DNA from: Streptomyces sp. NBC_00286
GTDB taxonomy: Bacteria; Actinomycetota; Actinomycetes; Streptomycetales; Streptomycetaceae
Direction: 5' to 3'
Length of the DNA stretch: 64,000 nucleotides
Assembly (NCBI RefSeq): GCF_036173125.1
Contig: NZ_CP108054.1
Coordinates: forward strand, 8,275,001 to 8,339,000
The position numbers were made by a program, and so were the translations under genes. Shown piece after piece: positions 23,724 to 32,264 of this stretch; the first letter of the stretch is position 1, and each line of letters starts with the position of its first letter. Below the pieces are notes generated by a model. That model was not told the origin of the DNA and searched no databases. It saw only the letters and a program-made list of their open reading frames with translations.

Positions 23724-26591
23724 ATGCGACGGCGCACCCCACGCACCACCCCCCACGGCCTGAGAACTCCCCGCAGAATCGCGGGGTTCCTGAAGGCCGC
23801 ATCAGTGTTCGTTCTCACTGCCGGCCTGCTTGCACCGCTCCAACAGTCGGCAGCCGCCGACCCGGAGCCGAAGGTGGAGGCGACCGACTACTGCAAGGGG
23901 CAGTGCGCGGACATCCTGCCGCCGGGTGCCAACGGCAGTGCCACGCTCGCCGAGGTCCTCGGCAATCAGTTGTTCGGTACGGTGCCGCCGCACGCGGACG
24001 ATCAACTCGGCCCGTACGACGCGCTGTCGTCCGGGTACCCGTCACTGACCAACGACACCCTCAAGAATTTTTACGCCGACGCTTCCTTCGGAGTTCCCTC
24101 CGACCAGGTCGCCTCCGTCACCAAGCCCCGTGACGACGTGACGATCACGCGCGACAAGAAGTACGGCATCCCCCACATCAAGGGCAGCACGCGTTACGGC
24201 ACCGAGTTCGGCGCGGGATACGCGGCCGGCCAGGACCGTATGTGGCTCATTGACCTCTTCCGGCACATCGGGCGGGGCGAGTTGACCCCGTTCGCGGGCG
24301 GCGCGGAGTCCAACCAGGGTCTGGAGCAGCAGTTCTGGCCGGAGGCCCCCTACACGGAGGCCGACTTCCAGAAGCAGGTCGACTGGCTGCTCAACAACTC
24401 CGGTGAGCGCGGCAAGCAGGCCATGGAGGACGCGAAGGCCTATGTCGACGGCCTCAACGCCTACCGGGTGGCAGCGAAGAACGGCCGCTACTTCCCCGGC
24501 GAGTACGTCCTCACCGGCAAGATCGACTCGATCACCAACGTGGGCGAGATCGAGCCCTTCAAGGTGACCGACATGATCGCGCTCGCCTCCGTCGTGGGCG
24601 CCCTCTTCGGCACCGGCGGCGGCGGAGAGGTCGAGTCCGCGATCTCCCTCCTCGAGGCCCAGCAGAAGTACGGCATGGAGGAAGGCTCCAAGGTCTGGGA
24701 GTCGTTCCGCGGACGCAACGACCCCGAGACCGTACTGACCCTCCACGACGGCAGCAGCTTCCCGTACGGGAAGAAGCCCGAGGACCCGAAGGGCGTCGCC
24801 CTGCCCGATCGGGGTTCTGTCGAGAAGGAGCAGCTGATCTACGACCGCACGGGCGCCGCCCGGTCGGACGCCAAGGCGACCACCTCTTCGGTGAAGACGC
24901 CGAACAAGCTGAAGCCCCTGAAGGGAGTCTTCAACGACGGAGTGCTCCCTGAGGACCTCTTCAGCGGCGGCGCGACCAAGAAGGGCATGTCCAACGCCCT
25001 GATGGTCTCCGGGAAACACACCGCCAGCGGAAACCCGATCGCCGTCTTCGGTCCGCAGACCGGCTATTTCGCACCCCAGTTGCTGATGATGCAGGAACTC
25101 CAGGGCCCCGGCATCAGCGCACGCGGCGTCTCGTTCGCGGGCGTCGGCATGTACGTGCAGCTCGGTCGCGGCCAGGACTACTCCTGGTCGGCCACCTCGT
25201 CCCACCAGGACATCACCGACTCGTACGCGCTTGAACTGTGCGAGCCGGGAGGCGGCACCCCCACCAAGCAGTCCACGTCGTACCTCTACCGCGGCGTGTG
25301 CACGCCCATGGAGAAGATGGAGAAGACCAACGCCTGGAAGCCGTCGGTCGCCGACTCCACGGCAGCCGGCTCCTACCGGATGCAGGTCTTCAGAACGAAC
25401 TACGGCATCGTCACGCACCGCGCGACGATCGACGGCAAGCCCTACGCGTACACCACTCTGCGCTCCACGTACCGTCACGAGGCCGACTCGATCATCGGCT
25501 TCCAGATGATGAACGACCCCTCGTACGTGAAGGACGCGAAGTCCTTCCAGAAGGCGGCACAGAACGTCTCGTACGCCTTCAACTGGTTCTACGCGGACTC
25601 CCGTGACACCGCCTACTACATGAGCGGCAGTCACCCGGTGCGCGCGAAGGACGTCGACGGGTCCTTCCCGGTGAAGGCCGAGAAGGGGTACGAGTGGCGG
25701 GACTTCGACCCGGAGCACAACACCGCCGCACTCGCGCCGCCCGCCGAGCATCCGCAGTCGCTCAACCAGGACTACTACATCTCCTGGAACAACAAGCAGG
25801 TCAAGGACTTCAGCGCCGCCAACATGAGCATGGGCGCGGTCCATCGTGGCGATCTCCTCGACGACCGGGTGAAGAAGCTCGTCGACAAGGGGGGTGTCAC
25901 CAGGGCGTCCCTGACCAAGGCGATGGCTGAGGCCGCGGTCGTCGATCTGCGCGGCGAGCAGGTGCTGCCGGAACTCCTCAAGGTTCTGCGCAGCAAGCCG
26001 ATCAGTGATCCGGCGCAGGCCAAGGCGGTCGACCAGCTGGAGGCCTGGCTGAAGGCGGGTGCTCAGCGCAACCAGACGTCCGCGAACTCCAAGAAGTACG
26101 CGCACTCGGACGCGATCCGGGTCATGGACGCCTGGTGGTCGCAGCTCGTCGAGGCCCAGTTCAAGCCGGGGCTCGGGCAGGGGCTGTATGACGCGCTGAC
26201 CACGGAGCTCACGGTCGACGAGTCACCGTCCGCGGGCCACGGCCCGACCGGTTCGCACGCGGGCTCGGCCTTCCAGTACGGCTGGTGGGGCTACGTCGAC
26301 AAGGACCTCCGTACGGTCCTGGGTGACCCGGTGGAGGGCAAGCTGGGCCGCACGTACTGCGGCGACGGCGACCTCGACAAGTGCCGGACCACTCTGCTGA
26401 CGAGCCTTGGCCAGGCCGCGGCCAAGCCCGCCAAGGAGGTCTACCCGGGCGACGACAGCTGCTCGGCCGGCGACCAGTGGTGCTCGGACGCCATCGTCCA
26501 GCGGGCGGTCGGTGGCATCAAGCACCGGCCGATCCAGTGGCAGAACCGGCCCACGTATCAGCAGGTCGTGGAGTTCCCGGCGCATCGGTAG
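23724..26591 (+). CDS. Secreted penicillin-acylase-type N-terminal nucleophile amidase
   Basis: 955 residues from the ATG at 23724 (GGGAGGAG upstream). A basic N-terminus and a hydrophobic stretch ending in SAAAD make a signal peptide. The alpha-part holds DKKYGIPHIKGSTRYGTEFG and GYAAGQDRMWLIDLFRH; self-cleavage is expected before Ser423 in KKGMSNALMVSG, which becomes the nucleophile of the beta-chain. The family includes penicillin acylases, acyl-homoserine-lactone acylases and lipopeptide acylases of Streptomyces; which amide is cut here cannot be told. It ends at a strong terminator facing the DUF1343 gene. Confidence 0.93.
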   Translation: MRRRTPRTTPHGLRTPRRIAGFLKAASVFVLTAGLLAPLQQSAAADPEPKVEATDYCKGQCADILPPGANGSATLAEVLGNQLFGTVPPHADDQLGPYDALSSGYPSLTNDTLKNFYADASFGVPSDQVASVTKPRDDVTITRDKKYGIPHIKGSTRYGTEFGAGYAAGQDRMWLIDLFRHIGRGELTPFAGGAESNQGLEQQFWPEAPYTEADFQKQVDWLLNNSGERGKQAMEDAKAYVDGLNAYRVAAKNGRYFPGEYVLTGKIDSITNVGEIEPFKVTDMIALASVVGALFGTGGGGEVESAISLLEAQQKYGMEEGSKVWESFRGRNDPETVLTLHDGSSFPYGKKPEDPKGVALPDRGSVEKEQLIYDRTGAARSDAKATTSSVKTPNKLKPLKGVFNDGVLPEDLFSGGATKKGMSNALMVSGKHTASGNPIAVFGPQTGYFAPQLLMMQELQGPGISARGVSFAGVGMYVQLGRGQDYSWSATSSHQDITDSYALELCEPGGGTPTKQSTSYLYRGVCTPMEKMEKTNAWKPSVADSTAAGSYRMQVFRTNYGIVTHRATIDGKPYAYTTLRSTYRHEADSIIGFQMMNDPSYVKDAKSFQKAAQNVSYAFNWFYADSRDTAYYMSGSHPVRAKDVDGSFPVKAEKGYEWRDFDPEHNTAALAPPAEHPQSLNQDYYISWNNKQVKDFSAANMSMGAVHRGDLLDDRVKKLVDKGGVTRASLTKAMAEAAVVDLRGEQVLPELLKVLRSKPISDPAQAKAVDQLEAWLKAGAQRNQTSANSKKYAHSDAIRVMDAWWSQLVEAQFKPGLGQGLYDALTTELTVDESPSAGHGPTGSHAGSAFQYGWWGYVDKDLRTVLGDPVEGKLGRTYCGDGDLDKCRTTLLTSLGQAAAKPAKEVYPGDDSCSAGDQWCSDAIVQRAVGGIKHRPIQWQNRPTYQQVVEFPAHR

Positions 26592-26633
26592 GCGTCGGGA
26601 ACGGGTCCCTGCGGGGGCGTAGCGGTTCTCGCC

Positions 26634-26668
26634 GGCGGCGGGGGCGGGGTTTCCTCGCCCCCGCCGCC
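26634..26668. terminator. Strong bidirectional terminator
   Basis: Perfect 13-bp arms GGCGGCGGGGGCG and CGCCCCCGCCGCC around a 9-nt loop, between the convergent acylase and DUF1343 genes. Confidence 0.8.
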
Positions 26669-26690
26669 GCCCGTTGGTGCCCTGTGGTGC

Positions 26691-27953
26691 TCAGCGGTAC
26701 AGCAAGTACTTCCGGCGCTGGCGCCGGAACGCCGTCAGTTCGTCCTGCCAGGCCGCCACGATCTCGTCGGTGCCTGCACCCGCGTCGATCATCGTGCGTA
26801 CGCGCGTGGAGCCGGTGAGCTTGTCGATCCAGTTGTCGGGCCGCCAACTGAAGCCGTCCCAGACCTTCTTGGCGGTGACGAGGAGCGCGATTCCGGTGCG
26901 TACGGGGTCGTAGGCGTCCCGGTCGTGGACATGGATCTGTACGCCGCCGACCGTCTTGCCCTGGAACTTGGAGAACGTGGGAGCGAAGTAGGCCTCTCTG
27001 AAGTGCACACCGGGCAGCCCGAGTTGATTGGCTTCCAGGGCCCATCGCCGGTCGATGCCCTCCGCGCCGAGCAGTTCGAAGGGGCGGGTCGTACCGCGTC
27101 CCTCCGAGAGGTTCGTGCCCTCGAAGAGACAGGTCCCGGAGTACACCAGGGCGGTGTCGGGTGTCGGCATGTTCGGGCTCGGCGGCACCCAGGGCAGCCC
27201 GGAGCTGTCGTAGAACTCCGAGCGCTTCCATCCGCTCATCAGGACCGTATCGAGCGGCACCGGGTCGGTCAGGAACTCGCCGTTGAACAGCCGGGCCAGC
27301 TCCGCGACCGTCATGCCGTGCGCCTGCGAGATCGGCTCTCGACCGATGAAGGTCGCGAACTCCTTGTGCAGCACGGGTCCTTGGGCCGTCCGGCCGGTCA
27401 CCGGGTTCGGGCGGTCGAGCACCACGAAACGCTTGCCCGCGAGGGCCGCCGCCTCCATGCAGTCGTACAGCGTCCAGATGTACGTGTAGAAGCGGGCGCC
27501 CACGTCCTGGATGTCGAAGAGGATCGTGTCGACACCGGAGGCCGTGAAGATGTCGGCCAGCGGCTGGCCGCTCTTCAAGTACGTGTCGTAGACGGGCAGT
27601 CCGGTCGCCGGGTCGTCGTACCGGCCTTCCGAGCCGCCAGCCTGAGCCGTGCCGCGAAAGCCGTGCTCGGGGCCGAAGACGGCGGTCAGGTTCACCCGGT
27701 CGTCGGCGTGCATGACGTCGACGATGTGGCGGGCGTCTCGGGTGATGCCTGTGGGGTTCGTGACGATGCCGGTTCGCTGGCCGCTGAGCTGGGCGTAGGA
27801 GTTGGCGGCGAGGGTCTCGAAACCTGTCCGTAGGTGCCTGGGGCGCTTGGCGGAGGAGGACCGCTCGGTGGAGGAGGCCTGGGCCTGGGAGGCCGGGGTG
27901 AGTGACGCTGCTGCCGTTGTCGCTGCGAGGAGAGCTCGTCTGGATAGGCGCAT
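26691..27953 (-). CDS. Secreted DUF1343 protein, NamZ-type exo-N-acetylmuramidase
   Basis: 420 residues from the ATG at 27953. The N-terminus (RLSRRALLAATTAAA) is a twin-arginine-like signal. Family blocks are GIVTNPTGI, VFGPEHGFRGTAQAG, FDIQDVGARFYTYIWT and LDRPNPVTG, all characteristic of DUF1343/YbbC. In Bacillus subtilis this family member NamZ removes N-acetylmuramic acid from peptidoglycan fragments (GH171). The protein is therefore probably a cell-wall recycling or attack enzyme acting outside the cell. The longer frame start at 28022 is rejected because it begins in the REP element. Confidence 0.9.
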   Translation of the reverse strand: MRLSRRALLAATTAAASLTPASQAQASSTERSSSAKRPRHLRTGFETLAANSYAQLSGQRTGIVTNPTGITRDARHIVDVMHADDRVNLTAVFGPEHGFRGTAQAGGSEGRYDDPATGLPVYDTYLKSGQPLADIFTASGVDTILFDIQDVGARFYTYIWTLYDCMEAAALAGKRFVVLDRPNPVTGRTAQGPVLHKEFATFIGREPISQAHGMTVAELARLFNGEFLTDPVPLDTVLMSGWKRSEFYDSSGLPWVPPSPNMPTPDTALVYSGTCLFEGTNLSEGRGTTRPFELLGAEGIDRRWALEANQLGLPGVHFREAYFAPTFSKFQGKTVGGVQIHVHDRDAYDPVRTGIALLVTAKKVWDGFSWRPDNWIDKLTGSTRVRTMIDAGAGTDEIVAAWQDELTAFRRQRRKYLLYR

Positions 27954-28013
27954 GGGGGGACGGTATTGCTCCCGCAGGCTGTGGGGGAAGCTGCCGGTTG
28001 TCTGGGCTTGTCG

Positions 28014-28052
28014 CTCCCCCACTCTCGGCTTCGCTCGAGCGGGGGGACCCCC
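28014..28052 (+). repeat. REP-like element, intergenic copy
   Basis: 39 bp identical, in reverse complement, to the intragenic copy at 5319-5357. It lies in the divergent region between the DUF1343 and SDR genes. Confidence 0.88.
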
Positions 28053-28168
28053 ATCGCGGCGGAGCCGCTGATGTCACAGCCTCGGGCCCCTGGGTTCGTT
28101 GGGGCGCCGCGGGCCGGTGCGTTGTGGCTGACGGCTCAGTACAGGGCGTGTGTTCCCTTCCCCAGCAC

Positions 28169-28184
28169 ATACCGACCGGTTAGT
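28169..28184. promoter_or_regulatory. TetR-like site ahead of the SDR gene
   Basis: ATACCGACCGGTTAGT, 55 bp upstream of the GTG at 28240. Similar sequences stand before the APH kinase gene (32129-32146), the MHS transporter (18334-18349) and, more weakly, the FAD dehydrogenase (33651-33666). Confidence 0.55.
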
Positions 28185-28239
28185 CTGGCTTCCTTCAGTG
28201 GAGCCGATTCTCGTCGCGTCGTGGTGAGGGAGACCGAGG

Positions 28240-29004
28240 GTGGAAGCCTTTCAGGATGCCGGAGTGGTCGTCACCGGGGCGGGCGGTGGGATCGGGGCCG
28301 CGTTGGCTCGGCGGTTCGCCGCTGAAGGGGCTCGGGTTGTCGTCAATGACCTGGACGGTGTGAAGGCCCGGGCCGTTGCCGAGGAGATCGGTGGCATCGC
28401 GGTGCCCGGAGATGCCTCCGCGATCGTGGCCGAGGCTCGTGACGTACTCGGTGGCACGGTGGACGTCTACTGCGCCAACGCCGGGCTCCCGTCCGCGGGT
28501 ACGGAAGCCGCCGATGAGAAGGTCTGGGCGGCGGCCTGGGATGTGAACGTGATGGCGCACGTGCGTGCGGCGCATGAGTTGATCCCCGGGTGGCTGGAGC
28601 GGGGCAGCGGCCGGTTCATCTCGACTGTCTCGGCTGCCGGGCTGCTCACAATGGTCGGCGCCGCGCCCTACAGCGTCACCAAGCACGGGGCCTACGCCTT
28701 CGCCGAGTGGCTGTCGCTCACGTACCGGCATCGCGGCATCAAGGTGCACGCGATCTGCCCCCAGGGCGTACGGACCGACATGCTGGCCGCCACGGGCAGC
28801 GCGGGCGATCTTGTGCTCCAGCCGACCGCCATCGAGCCGGAAGCGGTTGCGGACGCGCTCGTCGCGGGCATCGAGGAGGACCGTTTCCTGATCCTGCCGC
28901 ACCCCGAGGTTGCCGGGTACTACCAGGCACGGGCCGCGGACCCGGACCGGTGGCTGACGAGTATGAACCACATTCAGCAGAAATGGGAGGCCGACGGAGG
29001 GTGA
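28240..29004 (+). CDS. Short-chain dehydrogenase/reductase (SDR)
   Basis: 254 residues from a GTG. The Rossmann motif V-T-G-A-G-G-G-I-G is at residues 11-19, and the catalytic Ser-Tyr-Lys is present with Y-S-V-T-K-H. The loss of the usual N-A-G to C-A-N-A-G is normal. It probably oxidises a hydroxyacyl-CoA or steroid/alcohol with NAD(P). It is upstream of a tetR gene and of the convergent acyl-CoA dehydrogenase/APH-kinase operon, and its promoter carries the same palindrome as theirs. Confidence 0.9.
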   Translation: MEAFQDAGVVVTGAGGGIGAALARRFAAEGARVVVNDLDGVKARAVAEEIGGIAVPGDASAIVAEARDVLGGTVDVYCANAGLPSAGTEAADEKVWAAAWDVNVMAHVRAAHELIPGWLERGSGRFISTVSAAGLLTMVGAAPYSVTKHGAYAFAEWLSLTYRHRGIKVHAICPQGVRTDMLAATGSAGDLVLQPTAIEPEAVADALVAGIEEDRFLILPHPEVAGYYQARAADPDRWLTSMNHIQQKWEADGG

Positions 29005-29219
29005 CGACTCACCTGTACGCGGTCAAGTCGGACCCCGGCGCACCGGCTCCGTTGCGAGGAGAGAGACTGTCCACGTACAAGACCCGTGCCAGGTCGTGAA
29101 CCTGCCCTGCTTGCCGAAACCGGGCAGTGAGAAGATCCTCCGGCGGGAGCTGCTTACGCACAACGTCAGTGCGGGCAGCGCGGAAAACGGTTGTGACCCT
29201 CGAAAGGCAGGTGGCGGCG

Positions 29220-29813
29220 GTGCCCAAGACGATGGAAGGGGACGGTACGCCCGTTCCGAGGCGGCTGCTGGCGGCCGCCACCAGACTCTTCGCCGAGCAG
29301 GGGTACGACCGCACCTCGGTGCAGGAGATCGTCGAGGCGGCGGGCGTCACCAAAGGCGCGCTGTACCACTACTTCGGCTCCAAGGACGATCTGCTGCACG
29401 AGGTGTACGCGCGCGTGCTGCGCCTGCAGCAGGAGCGGCTGGACGCCTTCGCGGGCGCCGAGGCACCCGTCGAGGAGCGGCTGCGGGGGGCCGCTGCCGA
29501 CGTGGTCGTCACCACGATCGAGAACCTCGACGACGCGGCGATCTTCTGGCGCTCCATGCACCACCTCAGCCCCGAGAAGAACAAGCAGGTACGCGCCGAG
29601 CGCCGCAGCTACCACGAACGTTTCCGCGCCCTGATCGAAGAGGGCCAGGAATCGGGCGTCTTCTCCAAGGCGACGCCCGCCGACCTGGTCGTGGACTACC
29701 ACTTCGGCTCCGTCCACCACCTGCCGACGTGGTACCGCCCCGACGGCCCGCTGAGCCCGCAGCAGGTCGCCGACCATCTCGCCGACCTGCTGCTACGGGC
29801 CCTGCGCCCCTAG
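29220..29813 (+). CDS. TetR family regulator, probable controller of the lipid-catabolic block
   Basis: About 197 residues; GTG codons at 29211 and 29220 and an ATG at 29232 are all possible, with GAAAGG at 29202-29207. The helix-turn-helix spans about residues 15-60 (LLAAATRLFAEQGYDRTSV through GALYHYFGSKDDLL). The C-terminal domain carries HHLSPEKNKQVRAERR and VVDYHFGSVHHLPTWY. It overlaps the convergent acyl-CoA dehydrogenase gene by four bases. It is the only TetR gene between the three neighbouring promoters that share a palindrome, so it is the best candidate to bind them (inference). Confidence 0.86.
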   Translation: MPKTMEGDGTPVPRRLLAAATRLFAEQGYDRTSVQEIVEAAGVTKGALYHYFGSKDDLLHEVYARVLRLQQERLDAFAGAEAPVEERLRGAAADVVVTTIENLDDAAIFWRSMHHLSPEKNKQVRAERRSYHERFRALIEEGQESGVFSKATPADLVVDYHFGSVHHLPTWYRPDGPLSPQQVADHLADLLLRALRP

Positions 29814-31060
29814 AGGTACTGCTTGATCTCGCGGCGTGCCAGCGAGCGCTGGTGCACCTCGTCCGGACCGTCCGCGAGCTGCAGTGTGCGGGCGCTCGCC
29901 CAGAGTTCGGCCAGCGGGAAGTCCTGGCTGACGCCGCCCGCGCCGTGCAGCTGCACGGCCTTGTCGAGGATGTCGACGACCGTCCGCGGAGTCGCGATCT
30001 TGATCGCCTGGATCTCGGTGTGCGCACCGCGATTCCCGACGGTGTCCATCATCCAGGCCGTCTTCAGGACCAGCAGCCGCAGCTGCTCGACGGCCACGCG
30101 CGCGTCCGCGATCCAGTTCTGTACGACGCCCTGCTGAGCGAGCGGCTTGCCGAAGGCGGTGCGCGAGACGGCTCGGCGGCACATCAGCTCGATGGCCCGT
30201 TCCGCCATGCCGATCAGCCGCATGCAGTGGTGGATACGACCCGGACCCAGCCGCGCCTGCGCGATGGCGAAGCCGCCGCCCTCCTCGCCGATCAGATTGC
30301 TCACGGGAACTCGCACCCGGTCGAAGACGACCTCCGCGTGCCCGCCGTGGGAGTGGTCCTCGTAGCCGTACACCTGCATCGCACGGCGGACTTCGACGCC
30401 CGGGGTGTCGCGGGGCACCAGCACCATGGACTGCTGACGGCGGATGTCGTCCCCGTCCGGGTCCGTCTTGCCCATCACGATGAAGATCTTGCATTCCGGG
30501 TTCATCGCCCCGGAGATGTACCACTTGCGGCCGCTGATGACGTACTCTCCCCCACTCTCGGCTCCGCTCGAGCGGGAGGTACCCCCCTCGTCGCGCTCGA
30601 TGTGCGTGGTGATGTTCGTGGCGTCCGAGGAGGCCACCTCCGGTTCGGTCATCGCGAACGCCGAGCGGATCTCACCGGCCAGCAGCGGCTGTAGCCACTG
30701 CTTCTTCTGCTGCTCGTCGCCGAACTGCGCGAGCACCTCCATATTGCCCGTGTCGGGCGCCGCGCAGTTCGTCGCCGTAGGCGCCAACTGCGGGGAACGG
30801 CCGGTGATTTCGGCGAGCGGCGCGTACTGGAGATTCGTCAGCCCGGCCCCGTACTCGGTGTCCGGCAGGAACAGATTCCACAGCCCCTGCCGCCGCGCCT
30901 CGGCCTTCAACTCCTCTACGACAGCGGGGGTGTCCCACGGCGAGGCGAGCTTGGCCCGCTGTTCATGAGCGACTGTCTCGGCCGGATAGACGTACTCGTC
31001 CATGAAGGCGAGCAGCTTGGCCCGCAGCTCCTCGGTGCGCGCGTCGAAAGCGAAGTCCAT
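29810..31060 (-). CDS. Acyl-CoA dehydrogenase, ACAD10/11- or LvaC-like
   Basis: 416 residues with the complete acyl-CoA dehydrogenase fold: FAMTEPEVASSDATNI in the FAD/substrate region, GRKWYISGAMNPECK in the middle domain, and the C-terminal helical bundle ending in RREIKQYL. Residues about 158-171 (E-G-G-T-S-R-S-S-G-A-E-S-G-G) are extra to the family and are encoded by a 40-bp REP-like element at 30547-30586, in frame, in a surface loop before EYVISG. The APH-type kinase gene is 6 bp upstream in the same operon, a partnership known from the Pseudomonas lva operon and the mammalian ACAD10/11 fusions. Confidence 0.92.
   Translation of the reverse strand: MDFAFDARTEELRAKLLAFMDEYVYPAETVAHEQRAKLASPWDTPAVVEELKAEARRQGLWNLFLPDTEYGAGLTNLQYAPLAEITGRSPQLAPTATNCAAPDTGNMEVLAQFGDEQQKKQWLQPLLAGEIRSAFAMTEPEVASSDATNITTHIERDEGGTSRSSGAESGGEYVISGRKWYISGAMNPECKIFIVMGKTDPDGDDIRRQQSMVLVPRDTPGVEVRRAMQVYGYEDHSHGGHAEVVFDRVRVPVSNLIGEEGGGFAIAQARLGPGRIHHCMRLIGMAERAIELMCRRAVSRTAFGKPLAQQGVVQNWIADARVAVEQLRLLVLKTAWMMDTVGNRGAHTEIQAIKIATPRTVVDILDKAVQLHGAGGVSQDFPLAELWASARTLQLADGPDEVHQRSLARREIKQYL
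30547..30586 (+). repeat. REP-like element inserted in frame in the acyl-CoA dehydrogenase gene
   Basis: 40-bp copy (CTCCCCCACTCTCGGCTCCG as its first 20 bases) closely matching the copies at 5319-5357 and 28014-28052. It adds about 14 residues to a loop without frame disruption. Confidence 0.88.
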
Positions 31061-31066
31061 GGCTGA

Positions 31067-32089
31067 TCAGCCTTCCTGAAGGGTGGTCAGACCGTGCTCG
31101 ATGAACACGGGCACCAGCTCGCCGATGCGGTCGAAGCCCGCGCCGACCGTCTGGCCGAGCGTGTAGCGGTAGTGGATGCCTTCGAGGATCACGGCGAGCT
31201 TGAACCAGGCGAACGCTGTGTACCAGGAGACGGCGGTCACGTCGCGCCCCGAGCGCGCGGCGTACCGTTCGATCAGTTCGGCCGGCTCCGGATGCCCGGC
31301 GGCCTCGGCGGTCGTGGACACCGGAGAGTCGGGCGCGCCGAGCGGTTGGCTGTACATCACCAGCAGCCCGAGGTCCGTGAGCGGATCACCGAGCGTGGAC
31401 ATCTCCCAGTCGAGGATGGCGTTGATCCGGTCGCCTTCCCCGATCAGTACGTTGTCCAGGCGATAGTCGCCGTGCACGACGGTGGCCGTGGGGGAGTCCG
31501 GCAACTCGCGCCCGAGCGCGGCATGCAGCTCGTCTATACCGGCCAGCTCCCGATTGCGGGAGGCGTCCAACTGCTTTCCCCAGCGCCGCAGTTGCCGGTC
31601 CAGGAAGCCCTCGGGACGGCCGAAGTCCTCCAGCCCCACCTCGGCGGGCTCCACGGCATGCAGTTCGACGAGCGTGTCGACCAGGCTCAGCACCGCGTCG
31701 CGGGTGCGCTCAGGGCCGAGCGAGGCGAGCTGTTCGGCCGTCCGGTACGGGGTGCCCTCCACGAAGTCCATGACGTAGAACGGCGCGCCCAGTACCTCCG
31801 TGTCCTCGCACAGCAGCACCGGACGCGGCACAGGCACGGCCGTCGGGTGCAGCGCGCTGATCACCCGGTGCTCGCGCTTCATGTCATGCGCGGTGGCCAG
31901 CACATGGCCCAGGGGAGGCCGCCGTACGACCCACTGCGCGCTGCCGTCCGTCACGGCGTACGTGAGGTTCGACCGTCCGCCTTCGATCAGCCGGCCCGTC
32001 AGCGGGCCGTGCACCAGACCGGGCCGCTCGGCGTCGAGCAGGCCGCGCAGTCGGTCGAGATCGAGACCTGGCGGGTGGTCTTGGCTCAT
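31067..32089 (-). CDS. APH-type acyl kinase (phosphotransferase family, LvaA-like)
   Basis: 340 residues from the ATG at 32089, with GGAGGA upstream. Kinase-like motifs are the APH catalytic loop VVHGDYRLDNVL and the metal-binding A-I-L-D-W-E-M-S-T-L-G-D-P. The N-terminal lobe has the GGRSNLTY glycine-loop equivalent. Together with the adjacent acyl-CoA dehydrogenase it forms the pair that, in the Pseudomonas putida lva operon, phosphorylates and isomerises 4-hydroxyacyl-CoA. It is not an antibiotic resistance kinase by this context. A TetR-like palindrome lies 40 bp upstream. Confidence 0.9.
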   Translation of the reverse strand: MSQDHPPGLDLDRLRGLLDAERPGLVHGPLTGRLIEGGRSNLTYAVTDGSAQWVVRRPPLGHVLATAHDMKREHRVISALHPTAVPVPRPVLLCEDTEVLGAPFYVMDFVEGTPYRTAEQLASLGPERTRDAVLSLVDTLVELHAVEPAEVGLEDFGRPEGFLDRQLRRWGKQLDASRNRELAGIDELHAALGRELPDSPTATVVHGDYRLDNVLIGEGDRINAILDWEMSTLGDPLTDLGLLVMYSQPLGAPDSPVSTTAEAAGHPEPAELIERYAARSGRDVTAVSWYTAFAWFKLAVILEGIHYRYTLGQTVGAGFDRIGELVPVFIEHGLTTLQEG

Positions 32090-32128
32090 CGTGTTCCTCC
32101 GTACGCCGGTGTATGGGGTTCTCTCATG

Positions 32129-32146
32129 ATGCCGACCGGTCGGTAT
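32129..32146. promoter_or_regulatory. TetR-like palindrome ahead of the APH kinase/ACAD operon
   Basis: CCGACCGGTCGG is a perfect 12-bp palindrome within ATGCCGACCGGTCGGTAT (8 of 9 pairs). It starts 40 bp upstream of the kinase start at 32089. Confidence 0.65.
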
Positions 32147-32264
32147 GTCGTCCAGTGCGGCGGCGAAACGTGATCGGTCTTTTCGCGGGTCTCGATCGCG
32201 CGGGGTCTGCTGTTCGCTACCCGGCCTGCGCAAATGTACGCGAGCGGGTCCGCGCCCCGGGTCT

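Noticed and set aside
31067..32089. APH-fold gene as an aminoglycoside resistance gene
   Set aside because: It is in an operon with an acyl-CoA dehydrogenase and belongs to the acyl-kinase branch by context.
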